From: Rhabditoides inermis
Lineage: Eukaryota > Nematoda > Chromadorea > Rhabditida > Rhabditidae
Assembly (NCBI GenBank): GCA_963966185.1
Contig: CAWZYM010000195.1
Coordinates: 172,501-236,500 of the forward strand
Direction: 5' to 3'
DNA: 64,000 nucleotides
Shown: positions 49,166-61,683 of the stretch, piece by piece
Layout: each line of letters begins with the position of its first letter
How positions within the stretch are numbered: the stretch's first letter is position 1
The notes under the pieces: generated by a model
What the model saw: the letters and a program-made list of their open reading frames with translations, nothing else
Databases searched by the model: none
Told to the model about the DNA's origin: nothing
Translations under genes and position numbers: made by a program

Positions 49166-49302
49166 GCACATCCATGTTTTTCCTTTCCTTTTGTATTATA
49201 TCATGTTATCTATCGTTCATGTTATGTCTCCCTTTCACACATACCAATGTCGTATTCTATTTTCTTTCCCGTTTTGCAATGTCTTTGTTTATGTAACACG
49301 AC

Positions 49303-49417
<115 letters not shown>

Positions 49418-49769
49418 AAGTCGGATATTCGAAATACCTATAGTAAGTGGTTTTTGATGTTTATCTTGGAATAACAAGTTTCATTTCAGCTTCGAGAATA
49501 AATACTTCGTTCAACAATTGACATCCATAAATGGAGTGGTGATGAAACGTTATCATAAAAAGACCGAAAATGATGGAGGGAAATAATTGATACGAGTATG
49601 CGATTGACATCAAGTTATGACTTATGTTCTGTGATAAAGTGAGTAATGTGAGTAATAGTGTAACAAGTGTTAAGTGAGTAATGTGCGTAACATGTGAGTA
49701 AGAAAAGTATTATTATTTATGTATAGTATTATGTATAGTTATGTATAATGATTTATGTACGTTATTTAT

Positions 49770-50115
49770 GCTCGCTTGATGCAAAACGATTCGGACAGAA
49801 CAGTTCTGGAGAATGTCAGAGACACGCGCGTGGAGAACCCTAGAGGAGATAGTGAAGGAGAGGAGGAGAGTGCTGATGTGGATTTATGTGCACGGAAGAT
49901 GAGCGCCCCCAGACGTTGATTCGAATGTTGGAAAGTGGAGTGGGAAGGACAGTGGATGCCACTCACTAAGAGTGCTGGAACCTGTGGTGACAAGTGCCAG
50001 GTTGCACAACTACCCGGTGAACGAGTTGACGAGGCTATGGAACAGTCTGCCGGAGAATGCAGCACTGAAGGAGTCCAAGTAGGAGTTCAAACGTGTTGTC
50101 GAGACACTGTGAATT
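49770..50115 (+). mobile_element. LINE 3'-end fragment
   Basis: The frame reading ARLHNYPVNELTRLWNSLPE (about 49,990-50,060) followed by FKRVVETL matches the usual LINE ORF2 C-terminus (N-x-LWNSLP...FK). Upstream bases to about 49,770 may belong to the same element. The sequence after 50,115 up to about 50,410 shows no gene. Confidence 0.5.
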
Positions 50116-50623
50116 AAGACCGTTCGGCGTTTTATCTTAGTAACGGTTTGGAAAACTGACTGGTGTACTTCTATAGCACATCAGTCGGACTACTCTCAAG
50201 TTCTCACAGTCGTTATAATTCAAGACTTTGTCTTGTTTACGGCTAAGAACAATTGTAAATGCAGTAGACTTGTCATTCCACATGAGTGATGAGACTATGA
50301 GACAAATGCTTTTTCAACAATAAAAAGTAAGAAATGCAACGATCGCGATATCGTGAATCTATAGCGATAAAGTCAATAGTGCATGTTGCACTAATAATAA
50401 TAAACGTTTATTCATTTAAGAAAAACCGTCGAGCACTGAATGGGAATGTTCGAAAATGGGATGGTCGGCCGTGAGTCGAACAACTCAATTCCACGCTCCG
50501 CAAGGCTAGACTGCAGCGCGCCCTTCATAGACACCCAAAATGGTGCATGTATAGGACACGCGCTTCCGGTAGAAAACAGGCTGAAGTGTGGGAGCAGGGA
50601 AAGTCTGCTACGAGACACTACAA

Positions 50624-51195
50624 TCACTGATAGTATTCACGTTCCTTCGCCATTTCGCCTGCATCCCCCTTTCCTTCAGGATCTTGAGTCTGTCCACCCA
50701 GACGCTTGGCAACCCACTGTAACCCACTGTTGTGTTTAATTCATAATACAACACATTGCATCAAATTTCACCTCAACACGATGGCGACAGATGTCTGCGA
50801 CTTCGGACATCATGAATGCCCAGAAGGCAACAGCGGCCTCATAGTGAGCAGCGGATGGAAGGCGCGCTGGGATGCCTGCACTGCACGCCGAAAAGTATGT
50901 CGACATGGGCTGGCGGCTGCTCCAGGAACGAGTTGTGGAGCAGCGACGGCGCGAGGGTCACTGCCGCCACTCGTCCACACGCCATCTGAAAAGAAAATGT
51001 GAGATGAGGGAAGGTGAAAAGAAAAAAGGAGAAAAAAGAAGACAGACTGGTGAGAGAAGAGAAGGGTGAGACAAACCCACATCAGTCTTTCCGTGTATGG
51101 CTATCGTCGCTGTAACGCCGTGTCGTTCGATGAAGGGGGCACAGATGAGGTAGAGGTTGCGATGGACCTCCGCTGGCAGTGGGCAGGAGGCCGAC
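50624..51195 (-). CDS. Unrecognised gene, 3' exons only
   Basis: Four exons in phase: 51,081-51,195, 50,887-50,985, 50,772-50,837 and 50,624-50,716. Together they encode about 123 aa ending in a TGA stop. Visible pieces are CPLPAEVHRNLYLICAPFIE, GVTATIAIHGKTD, VAAVTLAPSLLHNSFLEQPP, a hydrophobic VDILFGAAVAFWAFMMSEVA (one probable membrane segment) and WVAKRLGGQ...EREYYQ. Introns are short (about 50-95 bp) with good signals. The first exon seen starts in phase 1, so upstream exons are missing. None could be found before the start of copy C at 51,777, so the gene may have been truncated by the rearrangement there. I do not recognise the family. Confidence 0.55.
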
Positions 51196-51776
51196 CTGAA
51201 TAAATAAAATTACATGAATGACTATCACCCTTTTCCTAACCACTTTGCAAATTCGGTTTTATTCGTGTCCTACTCCGTTGACCGCGTTCTATTAAGATAA
51301 TTTCAGGCGTTCCCCCATTGAGACTAATATTTACTATGGTGTGTGTCTGTCATTCTTTCCGGAGAGATAACTCTTTTCAAAATATACCCTATTTGCTGAT
51401 TTCTTCTAAAAAGTTTCTTCAATACCCGAGAACGCAAAATTCCAAATATCTCGTCAATAGCAATCTTCTTATCATAGTTATCACCTAATCTCTTAACTAT
51501 GGAGAAAATTTTCAAAATGCTTCAATTCGAACGAAATTTGGTGGGTAGGTGAATCGACCTAGAAAAAATTGACAGCCGCAATACCAGCTGGCTGTGACCT
51601 CATCTTCATGCCCAAAAAGGCAAATGTACCCAAAATGCACCCAAATTTCATGGTCTTCGATTTCTATAAAAATTGAATAGAAGATAGATTACGTAAAAAA
51701 GAGTATATAAACTTGTTTCATTTTTCGAAAAGTCGCGAACTAAAGCAAATATGATCGACTTGTTAGATAATTAGGG
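51196..51776. other. Spacer next to the copy C breakpoint
   Basis: AT-rich, with a minus-strand frame at 51,324-51,515 (MKIFSIVKRLGDNYDKKIAI...) that has no splice context or recognisable family. The boundary with copy C at about 51,775 is abrupt, inside the module 8 exon. Confidence 0.4.
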
Positions 51777-54700
51777 TCTTTACAAGTGTTGCATTCTAAA
51801 TAAAACAAGACATACGAAATACATTTGTTACAGATTCACGTTTTCCACAGAAGACAGAAATTGCGACGCTTGACTGGGTTTTGAAAGAATCGATATTCCA
51901 TTTTTGGTCGAAATCACAAGTGACTTTATTGATCCGAGACAGAGTCCATTGGTTGTCTTCATTTACATAGAACAAGTCTTCACTCTCACAGATCCATCTG
52001 AAATGTGATAACAATTGAAATTAAATCAAGTATGTTTACTCTGTGCAAGTTCCTTCTTCTTCTTTTTTAATCAATGAAGCTTCAGGATCACAATAATAAC
52101 CAGAAATGCACTCGTATTTGGGTGTTTTGCATTTTCCACAATCTAAATTTCCCGTAATTTTTCCCGTAAATAAGTTTTTTCTTTCAAAAATGTTCCACCT
52201 TTTCCACAGAAGACCGAAATCGATGTCATTTTGTTTTCACCAACTTTCCAGTTTTCATCAATGTCGCATTGAATGTTCTTGCTAGCAACAAGTTCAGGAA
52301 GATTCTGTTCATTCTTGTGATACAAATTTCCTGACAAACATTTCCATCTAAATAGGTAGAATATTGTTCATACTTTTTGTAAACTTACTCTGTGCATTTG
52401 TTAGTATTTTCCATTTTTAGAGCATCGAAACACGTAAATCCAATAGGACATTTTTCTTTTACTGGGGTTTCACATTTGCCGCAATCTAACAATGTCAACG
52501 TTAACAATTGTTAGAAATCTTCAAAAATACCATTTGCACAGAAAATAGAAAGTGTTTCGAATTTTTCTCCATCCATAATCCATTGTTTATCGAAATCACA
52601 AAGTACTTTTCCACTCGAAACTTTTACAGGCAATCCATTTTTAAAATAGTACATTTCACCCGAGTTTGCGAAACATTTCCATCTGAAAACTTCATTTTTT
52701 ATAACTGTTTTTCAATAGTGAAATTTAATATTCACTCTGTGCATTTGTTTGTGTTTTCCATAGCTGAATCAAAACATTCAAATCCGGGAGGACAATTCTC
52801 TATGGACGGAGTGACACACTGACCACAATCTGAATAATTGATTCACATGTGAAATGTGATCGAAGAAACATATGTTGTACCTTTTCCGCACACAATCTTC
52901 ACAGATTCTGCTTCGTTTTCATCAATCTTCCACTTTTTGTCGGTTTGACATTTGAGTTTCCCACTAGTTGATTTAATCATGCTTCCTGACTCATTTTCGT
53001 AATACAGCGATTCCTGGCTGCATGTTACTCTGAATAAAACTAATGATTAACAAACGTTTAGAAAAACGTACTCTGTACACATGTAACTACTGTTTGATTT
53101 TACTGCATTTGTTTCACATTCGAATCCATTAGGACAAATTTCGATAGGGTTCGCACACTTTCCGCAGTCTCAAAAAATGGATAAGGTTGTATAAATCAAA
53201 CTAGTACCTACCCTCTCCCATACAAGTAACTTTGAGTGAAGACATTGCGTTTGTATTCGAAGATTCCACTCCAATCCAGCCAGTTGCAGAACAAGTGTGA
53301 TTCGATCCCACCTGTATTTTGTATTTGGTCTTTGTAATTAGTATTTCTTTCAATGGATACCTGCTTCCATCCTCGATTATTCCCATTGATAACCGCATTG
53401 ATTGGTTCATACATCAATTTTCTTCCATCATAACATTCCAGTCTGTGTTGATTATGTAGTAATCTAATTTGATATCAAGTAATAATCCTACTTTTGACAT
53501 CTTATTTTCATGCCGTCATTCTCTTTTGAGTTTATTTGAGTTTTGTCGCATTCGAAACCAAAATCATTGCAAGAATCGAGCAAAGTTAAGCCACACGAAT
53601 TACATTCTAAATAGGAATCGTACAAATAGAAACATTAACAACTTTAATCTCTACAGTGATAACGAGTTACTGATGTCTCAAATGTTGTCTGGTAAATTTA
53701 ATAGAAGAATGACTCTTGTACGATAAACGGGGGGAAGCCCCATACAAACATTAACAACTTCACTCTATACTTACCCCGAGCGCAAATGAATTCTTCTTTC
53801 TTTCCAGATTTGTTTGCTGTCCAAACGCCATTTTCACAATTAGTTGAAGTAACTATTGCAAAAGTTGAACCCGTCTTGTACATCAGCTTTCCTCGAGGGC
53901 AGATCAAACTACGTACACACGTTAATAATAACAATAATAATAATAATAATAATATTGAATAAATAGTAGGCATACCCAGAACATGTGTTTTCCTTCATTA
54001 TAACGATCGGTTGGACAGAACAGTCTGATCCGAAAGGACAATCCGAAATAAGAGGAGGTCCACATTTAGTACATTCTGAAATTTACATTTCGTAACCGGA
54101 TAACACATAAGTTGGTCATGTGAAGCATCAAAACAACCTTGCACGCAAGTAGCACGCAATTTCTCAATTTTGAATCCATTCACACTCCACGAGTTGTCTC
54201 TCATACAACGCATAGAATTCACTATTTCAATAGTGTTGTTTCTTTCGAACATCAAAGTTCCTTTGGAGCATTCAAACCTAGAAACAAATATAAAGATGAA
54301 CATATGTTTAAAAACTGACGTTTTGCAGTGTATTCCAGAGAAACGGATTTGCACTCTCAGACTTTCTGGATAACAAAGAGCATTGATCGGGCAAAGAGGA
54401 CTAGCGGATATCACGCATCCGGAACATTCTACAAAACAACATTCAAACCAGTTAACATATGTACAAAAACACCAGTGGTTGTGGTCATTGCGGCAAAGAC
54501 TGCGATAGAAATGGCTCCAACTGTAAAGGAAAAGTGAGATTAGTATATTCTACTGTCACTCACCTATGTAAACAGGAAAGAGAATGAATGGCAGGTAACG
54601 CAAAAGGACGTGTGCAATCGATAAATTAGTCGCATTCAACTAAACATCTTTTTTGTCATTCTCTCACATTCGATACCTGTCGGAAGTGTTTCGTTCGCAT
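51777..54700 (-). pseudogene. Cysteine-rich gene copy C, 3'-truncated
   Basis: Contains the signal-peptide exons and module pairs 1-7 plus the first codons of module 8 (CKTL...-type start at 51,777), then ends at a breakpoint. Modules 8-13 and the FABP-like domain are absent. It shares the 7-bp frameshift of copy B in the second signal-peptide exon. From 53,110 leftwards to 51,777 it differs from copy B at several percent of positions; from 53,110 rightwards it is essentially identical. Confidence 0.75.
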
Positions 54701-57533
54701 GAATAGGAAAAAGAGGATAGTGACAGCCGAGTGGATTCCAAACAACACTAGTCCATACGCCACTGAAAAGATATTGTCACAAACATTAAGTAGGAGCGGC
54801 GCGCGGAGGAAGAAAGAACTTTTGTTGCATTACGTTCTATTGTTTAAAGGTAGTGTACCCTCTGAACTCATGACTTCAAATTTGCAATTTGTGTTGTTTA
54901 TTTGTTCAATCTCATTATTAGAAACATAATTGGTCATTTTACTATCCCTTGAAATTATCATTAACCTTATGCAAATACGCTTCAAACGTGAAAGAAACAT
55001 GAAAACTTCGATTTTATGAAAGTTTGGCGAACATGTTTAATTTTGTTGATATATGTTTTTTTCTAAATTTATTTTGATTTGGAATGATATTTGAACATCA
55101 AAACAAACCATAAAACCATTTGAAAGCATTTTATGTGCGAACCAAACGAGGTGCTCCGGTCAGTTCGGTGATGTAACCGCAGTCGGTGAACATAAGTTTT
55201 GCGGGCGTTCACACTTGTGCACACAATTGCCGGTAAACATCAAACTTTAAATAATTTTTTATATTTTAAAAATTGTTATTTTTCCATTTTAAACTTCCAT
55301 GTTATGTAATTGTAACTAACAAATAATAAGTAATGAACTGGTAATAGCAACTCGTACGACCAGAATCAGAGGGTACACTACCTTTAAGGTGCACTGGCGA
55401 CTTATTTTTGACTCGGAATGATCAAAAGAATCATTTTAACCCGAATCTCAATTGATTTGTGAGAAATAACAACGATTATCCGTTGCTTTCAAATGTTGCA
55501 ACTCGCTGTTGGAACATTTTTTTTTTCAAACTCAAAATTGGCAACGGCACGACTTCCATTCCGTTGAACTCTTCAATACTGCAGAACTGGCGATAGAACA
55601 AATAATCCCATACGAAAGAATCTCGTTCACTTACTACGTGGCTCAATGCGTGTGTGCGCCGTAGTTACACAGGCCTCGCCGGTTCGAGTCCTGTCTACGG
55701 CAATTGTTTTGCATGAGTGGCAATGCGCGTTCAAGAGAGCTAGTTGCAGAAATCAGTCGCCACTGTTTCTTTAATAAGTAATTTAGAGGTATTAAAATAA
55801 ACTTGTTGTAGAAAGTAAAAAAAATATACTTTTGTGAACAACTGAAATAGCCGAGTGGCGTAGAAAAACGGAATTTGTTTTTTTTCCAATGTACACAATG
55901 TTTTTGAAAGTAGTTACAAGAAAATCATTTCTTTGAAAACGAGATATTATGTAGGTAAGTAGTGTGTATTTTTTTTGAACAATTTCATTGGTATGTGAAA
56001 CAGATAAGTATGTTTTACAAACATGAATGGATAAAAATAAATTGTGATAAAATTCAAAGGAATTGGTTTTCAAATTATCTCTTCAAAACTATTTCAAAAC
56101 AGAACATTTTACACAGAAAAAAATGAAACTTTAAAATATATGCACAACATTACGAATAACAAAAGTGTTCCGGTCCGAAACCTTTTCCTCTCCGTTCTTC
56201 TACACCACTCGGCTATTTCAGGTGCTCTCCTAATACCGAGGAAGCAAACACAACGTGAAAAAACAGAAATAGAAAAAAAAAAGAAAATTCCAATCAGAAG
56301 AAAAATACACTGCAAGTGCTGACAACGTAGTTATGTTTTGACAACCCATGTCTATCTGTCATATCAGATTGGTAAAAATTTGAGTATTCATATAGGGCTT
56401 GCACTTCTCATGTAAACGCGTGAGACATACACCCCACCACTTCCAAATGGATATCAACAAATGAAGCCAGCGACAGATTTTCAGATACTCAGATAGATAC
56501 GAAACCATGCTGTCTTTCATCTCCGTTGCTGTGTTCTTGATATTGGCAGTTATTTATTCACATACTCTTCCTGTGAACACTCGCTCAGACAAACAATTGT
56601 GATCACAAGTTAGAACCTTATCTCACTCGATGCGAGGATGATATGATGTATCACATGTCCCTCGAAAAGAGGAAGATCATGTCAAGAGTAGACTAGAAAC
56701 TCCGCTAAATGTTCCCTTGTCTCAATCTGCACCAAAAACCCTCTTCGTCAACCATTGAAAAAGACATCCACGGGATTCGAACAAATTTCCTACAACCGCT
56801 TAGTTGACTGCCGACAGCTCATGCTGTGGATTTTCTCGTGCGTAATGGAGAACGAACCAGAGGACGTTGCTGTCCAACGTATTCAACCATGGGTTCATGC
56901 AAAACAAAAAGAGCCGAATCCAGTTCACTTGCAAATTTTCGTATGAATATACTCCATCGACAACTATCGATCAATAAGCTATTAAAAATCAATCGATAAT
57001 CAATCGATATTCAGTCAAGTCGAAGAAGAACAACGATAGTGCGATGACGAGCCGCAACTAGTCATTTCGCAGCGACCGTGTCGCGCGCCAATGCCCAGTG
57101 GCGAATGACCGCTTGCATCGCTTGGCAGCGTGCCATCCCATTGTTCGAATTGCGCGGCGCGGTCGCGACGCGGTTTTCGTCTGCGAACGTGCGACGAGAG
57201 TCGACCGAAATGACAAGCAGCGTGTGAGAATACGATTCGCCTGTCACTTCTCAATATCATTCGACCGATTCACGCCCGCCTTTCTGGCTCCTTCAATAAC
57301 GCACGCGGCCAGAACGTGGCACAAACTAATGAAATATAGCATACTTGGCGAGAACGAAAGTATTTTCCACAGATGGATTGGACTTTGATAAGTCGATATC
57401 GGGCTCGCGCGGAACCGTGAGTAATGGAGAGAGCTCCGAATTTGCGCGGCGCGAGGCTATGACTAGCACATGATGTGCAAGGGCGGCGGCCTAGGAGGTC
57501 CGCTGCTTGCGAATCTGCAACGTAAGCACTCAC
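54701..57533. other. 5' flank of copy C (duplicate of 39,730-42,561)
   Basis: Same content as the copy B flank: both MITEs, the A-box-like foldback (about 55,840-56,220), the tRNA-like segment and the conserved frame end near 57,062. No independent gene. Confidence 0.6.
54848..55770. mobile_element. Adjacent TTAA MITEs (536 bp + 383 bp), copy C
   Basis: Duplicate of 39,877-40,799: 54,848-55,383 with AGGTAGTGTACCCTCTGA ends, then a shared TTAA, then 55,388-55,770 with the tRNA-like segment. Confidence 0.75.
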
Positions 57534-57691
57534 CATAGTGGCGGATGATCTGAGCGGTCGCATTGGGTTTGACGTCACCAGTCGGAGTGGACGCGGCGAG
57601 GACACCTGTATCGATCGACGGAATCAATCGGTACTCGCTGATTACACGCACCTATGGTGCATAGCAGAAGCAGAAGGGCGGGCGGCCGCAT
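57534..57691 (-). CDS. Candidate short secreted-peptide gene, 5' exons (copy 2)
   Basis: Identical to 42,562-42,719 (exons 57,652-57,691 and 57,534-57,605), with the same signal-peptide-like MRPPALLLLLCTIG start and 46-bp intron. If real, the gene exists in two identical copies. Confidence 0.4.
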
Positions 57692-57863
57692 ACTGCGGAG
57701 AAGGGGAGAGAAATGACGGGCAGAGAGGGTGAGTGGAGGGATGGCTGGATGGGCAACATCATTTCACACTTCACACGTCGTCAATTCCGATGGCGACCAA
57801 TCATCTTGGCTTTTTGTCACGTCTCTCTTTACCACTGCTGCCCCGTACGGAGGCCCGCCCGCC

Positions 57864-59989
57864 ATGCTCGCCGCCAACACCCTGCGCGAGCTGTACTCGC
57901 TCGCCAAAGAAACACCGCCCAATCCCCGATACGACATCTACATTCGCTCTGGAAAATGCAAAAAAGATCGGGAAAAGGAGGAGAGAGACCGTCGATGTGT
58001 GATAGTTGGACAGGACGATGAAGAAAACGAAGACGAAACAACTTTGACTGATGCTGTGAAGCCGGACTATTTGGACGAGGAGAAGACCCCGACATGGTGG
58101 TCAAAGCCTACCGCCACCCGCCTGCCTCGACCCAGCCCCGCCGCCCCATCAAGGTCCTCTGCCGCAGCAACGACGACGCTGAGACGGTTCGCCGGACGAT
58201 TGGAGGGGCGGGTCTCGGTCGCTACGTGCGCCGGGACCTGACATCCCTGGAGCGTGAGAGAGATTCGCAGCTTCGACAGTTTGTATATAATTTGAATTGC
58301 AGGGCCGGATACATGATGTTTGTCGTGAGGGACATGATGATCTTGGAGAGGTAGTTACTTCCGAACTTGAATTCCGTATCACTAATCAACACCATCATAA
58401 AGATAAGTCATTCAAATCATGCAGATTTAGTGACTATACTGATATTGAAGCAGAATTAGCTCATGTTGATTGGGACATTGAGTTGACAAATTGTACAGAT
58501 ATTGATATTATGTACACTCACTTCTCTAAAATTGTTACTGATTGTTTGAACAAGTGGACACCAACAATCAAACAAGCTAAGCAACAATGGCCTCGTTATA
58601 TTTCCAAGTTACGTGATAAATCACGTAAATTATATACTCGATATAAGGTTTCAAAAATGCAGGCAGAGATGCATATAAGATAGCTGAATCTAAGTACAAG
58701 CACGAACTTTTCATGGTTATTAGAAAGAAAGAATTCGGAATTTTGAATAGTTTCGATTTAAATAGTTTTTGGAATTATGTTATATGTATCTGCAAAAACA
58801 CTGAGTAGAAAACAGCTAGGTGCTCTAAGAAATCAGCAAGGCAAACTTGTAGTAGATGATTCGCAACGAGCAGAGCTTCTCAACAAGCATTTCAAATCTG
58901 TATTCACAGTGGATGACAACAAACCATTCACTCCCGATGTGGTTCTTGGGCCTAGTATGAATAGCATTGACTTCAGTCCTCTCAACTGTGAATGTATACA
59001 GATTTTTATTAAAAATCAAAAACAAACTTTCTTATGGTGTGGACTCCATTCCTAGTGTTGCCCTTTATAAATTAGCTGTCGTGCTTGCTCTTCCGCTATC
59101 AATTATATTCACGAGAAGTATACAGACTTGCACATTGCCGAAAGTGTGGAAAACATCTATTGTAACGGCGGTGTTCAAGTCTGGTGATCCATGTAATCCG
59201 ACAAACTATCGCCCCATTGCACTCACATGTACATCTTGCAGATTATTTGAAACGATTGTTACACATGATATAAGAAAATACATGTGGCAAAATCACATTA
59301 TTTCATCAAATCAGCATGGTTTCTCAGATCATAGATCCACATCCTCTCAACTCATAAAGTTTCAAAGTGACCTGATCAAAAACCGGCAAGGAACAGATGT
59401 CATATATTTGGACATTGCGAAGGCATTCGATACAGTGAACCATCGTAGTTTGTTGGACATCATGTGTGCTTATGGGATCAGTAGAGAAATTGTGAATTGG
59501 ATAAAAGTATATCTAGATGGTCGAGGTCAAATGGTGAGAGTGAATGAATCTGTCTCCCAACCACCAATAGTGGGAAGCGGAGTGCCTCAAGGATCAGTCC
59601 TGGGGCCTCTTCTTTTCAACATTTACCTGAATGATCTTGAAAAATGCATCAATACTGAGTGCCTCATTGATATAAAGAAAACTTTCTGGGATCCAGTGGA
59701 GAAAATTCAAAGAAAGTTTACAAAACGTTTTTGTCCGAATCTTGAGTATGATCAAAGACTAAAAGAACTTGATCTCAAACCTCTTTCATTGCGCCGAACA
59801 ATCAAAGATGTTTGTACTGCACACAAGTATGTGTGTGGTCAAGTTTGGGTGGACAAAGAAGATAATCCGATTGTATTGTACTCGAACGAATCTTCAATTC
59901 AGTCAAGGAGTAGAGAAAATGGACTGAAAATCTTCTAAAAATCAACCACTGCTCTCGAACAATCTTTCCTATCTCACAGTTTGCGCTGT
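57864..59989 (+). mobile_element. Non-LTR retrotransposon, internally deleted (copy 2)
   Basis: Identical to 42,892-45,018, with the same ORF1 frameshift, missing endonuclease and missing YADD box. It is cut at 59,989 by the duplication breakpoint, so the last ~130 bases present in copy 1 are absent. It was duplicated with its flanks, not by retrotransposition. Confidence 0.85.
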
Positions 59990-60040
59990 TTGCGCTGTCT
60001 ACCTTCAAGGCAGGAAGGTAGAATCCCGGGTTTTTGAAAA

Positions 60041-60242
60041 AATAAGGGACAGTTTCGTGTTTTCTTAAGAAATAAGGGACAGTTTGCAAAAATAAGGGAC
60101 AGTTTGCAAAAATAAGGGACAGTTTGCAAAAATAAGGGACAGTTTGCAAAAATAAGGGACAGTTTGAAAAAATAAGGGACAGTTTAAAAATAAGGTACAG
60201 TTTGCAAAAATAAGGGACAGTTTACAAAAAAAGGGACAGTTT
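60041..60242. repeat. 20-bp minisatellite
   Basis: About ten units of AAAAATAAGGGACAGTTTGC, with short length variants. Located between the duplication breakpoint and the rDNA segment. Its minus-strand frame (repeated CKLSLIFAN-like) is a by-product of the repeat. Confidence 0.9.
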
Positions 60243-60633
60243 AATACCCTCTTAGAAACCCCTATAAACGGCATAAACCACCATAAAACGCGATGTGTTC
60301 GCTTTTCCACACAATATTAAATGAATGCGCGATCAAGACGATTCAGAGCCAAGCTTTATTTAACCAATCTAGTATTCCGCGCGATTTTCTTTATATTTTT
60401 GTTTTGAACCAAAAAAAATCAATCTTACATACATACGATGCGTTATTACAATTTATGACGTGAAATGTGTGTATACATCTTCTGAATCAAACAGGAACTC
60501 GATAGGAAATTGACAAGGTGTTAACGAAGTGGCGGAACTGCGATCCCGGTGCAGTACACCTCATCATAACCCATACATAAAACATGGAATTAGAGGGACA
60601 GTGTAGGTCATGCGATTCATAATTATGGAACTG
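60243..60633. other. Spacer before rDNA
   Basis: AT-rich; no gene or recognisable ITS/5.8S sequence seen. The canonical 28S 5' end (ACCTCAGATCAG-like) and 5.8S are absent, so the rDNA segment starts abruptly. Confidence 0.5.
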
Positions 60634-61317
60634 CATATCAGTAGGAAAAGAAACTAACAAGGATTCCCCCAGTAACGGCGAGTGAACGGGGAAGAGCCCA
60701 GCGCTGAATCACTCGGGTTTTACCTGCTGTGAAATGTAGCGTTAACGAGTAGGTCGATACTCAAGGGAGCTTGCTTCCTGTCTTATCGGCTAGCGGCACT
60801 GAGAGCACTGGTGGCGCCTTCTGATCTGTCTGTCGTTGCATCAGCTTCGGTTGGTGTCTTGACTGCGGTGAAGAGTGGTTGCTGTCTTTGCATTGTCGTT
60901 GTGATGTGCGGGGATCGTTTGTGGAGCTTCATCGGCTTACGCGTGCGTAATGCTGGTGGGTTCTGTTCTCGTTCTTTGTACTGAGCGGCGACTGTCTCGG
61001 TGATTAAGTTGACCACCTATCCGACCCGTCTTGAAACACGGACCAAGAAGTGTAGCTCATGCGCGAGTCATTGGGTTCTAAACCTAAAGGCGTAATGAAC
61101 GTAAGTTCAAGGTGTGATCTGAGCGGTTCGCCGCGAGGCGCAACACCACCCTATCTAAGGAGCTTGCTTCTAGGTAGAGGGAGAGCGTATGAGCTGCGAC
61201 CCGAAAGATGGTGAACTATGCCTGAGCAGGACGAAGCCAGAGGAAACTCTGGTGGAAGTCCGCAGCAATTTTGACGTGCAAATCAATAGTCTGACTTGGG
61301 TATAGGGGCGAAAGACT

Positions 61318-61357
<40 letters not shown>

Positions 61358-61650
61358 CCAGGATAGCTGGAACTTTTCTCAGTTATATTCGGTATAAAGC
61401 GAATGATTAGAGGCATTGGGGACGAAACGTCCTCAACCTATTATCAAACTTTTAATGAGTATGACGCCTCCGTTTCTTAATTGAACGGTTGGCTATTGAA
61501 TGAGAGCTCCAAGTGGGCCATTTTTGGTAAGCAGAACTGGCGCTGTGGGATGAACCAAACGTTAAGTTAAGGTGCCTAACTTCCCGCTCATGAGACCCAT
61601 GAAAGGTGTTGGTTGATAGAGACAGCAGGACGGTGGCCATGGAAGTCGGT

Positions 61651-61683
<33 letters not shown>

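Larger units (their letters stand above)
53110..59989. repeat. 6.9-kb segmental duplication, unit 2
   Basis: Direct copy of 38,139-45,018. The right end (59,989) falls inside the LINE 3' coding region, at GCGCTGTTTG, where copy 1 continues with GAATCAGTTACC and this copy switches to unrelated sequence (CGCTGTCTACC). The right-hand duplication breakpoint is thus known to the base. Confidence 0.85.

Noticed and set aside
60041..60310. Repetitive minus-strand frame across the 20-bp minisatellite
   Set aside because: Frame openness follows from the repeat unit; there is no start context, splice signal or family.
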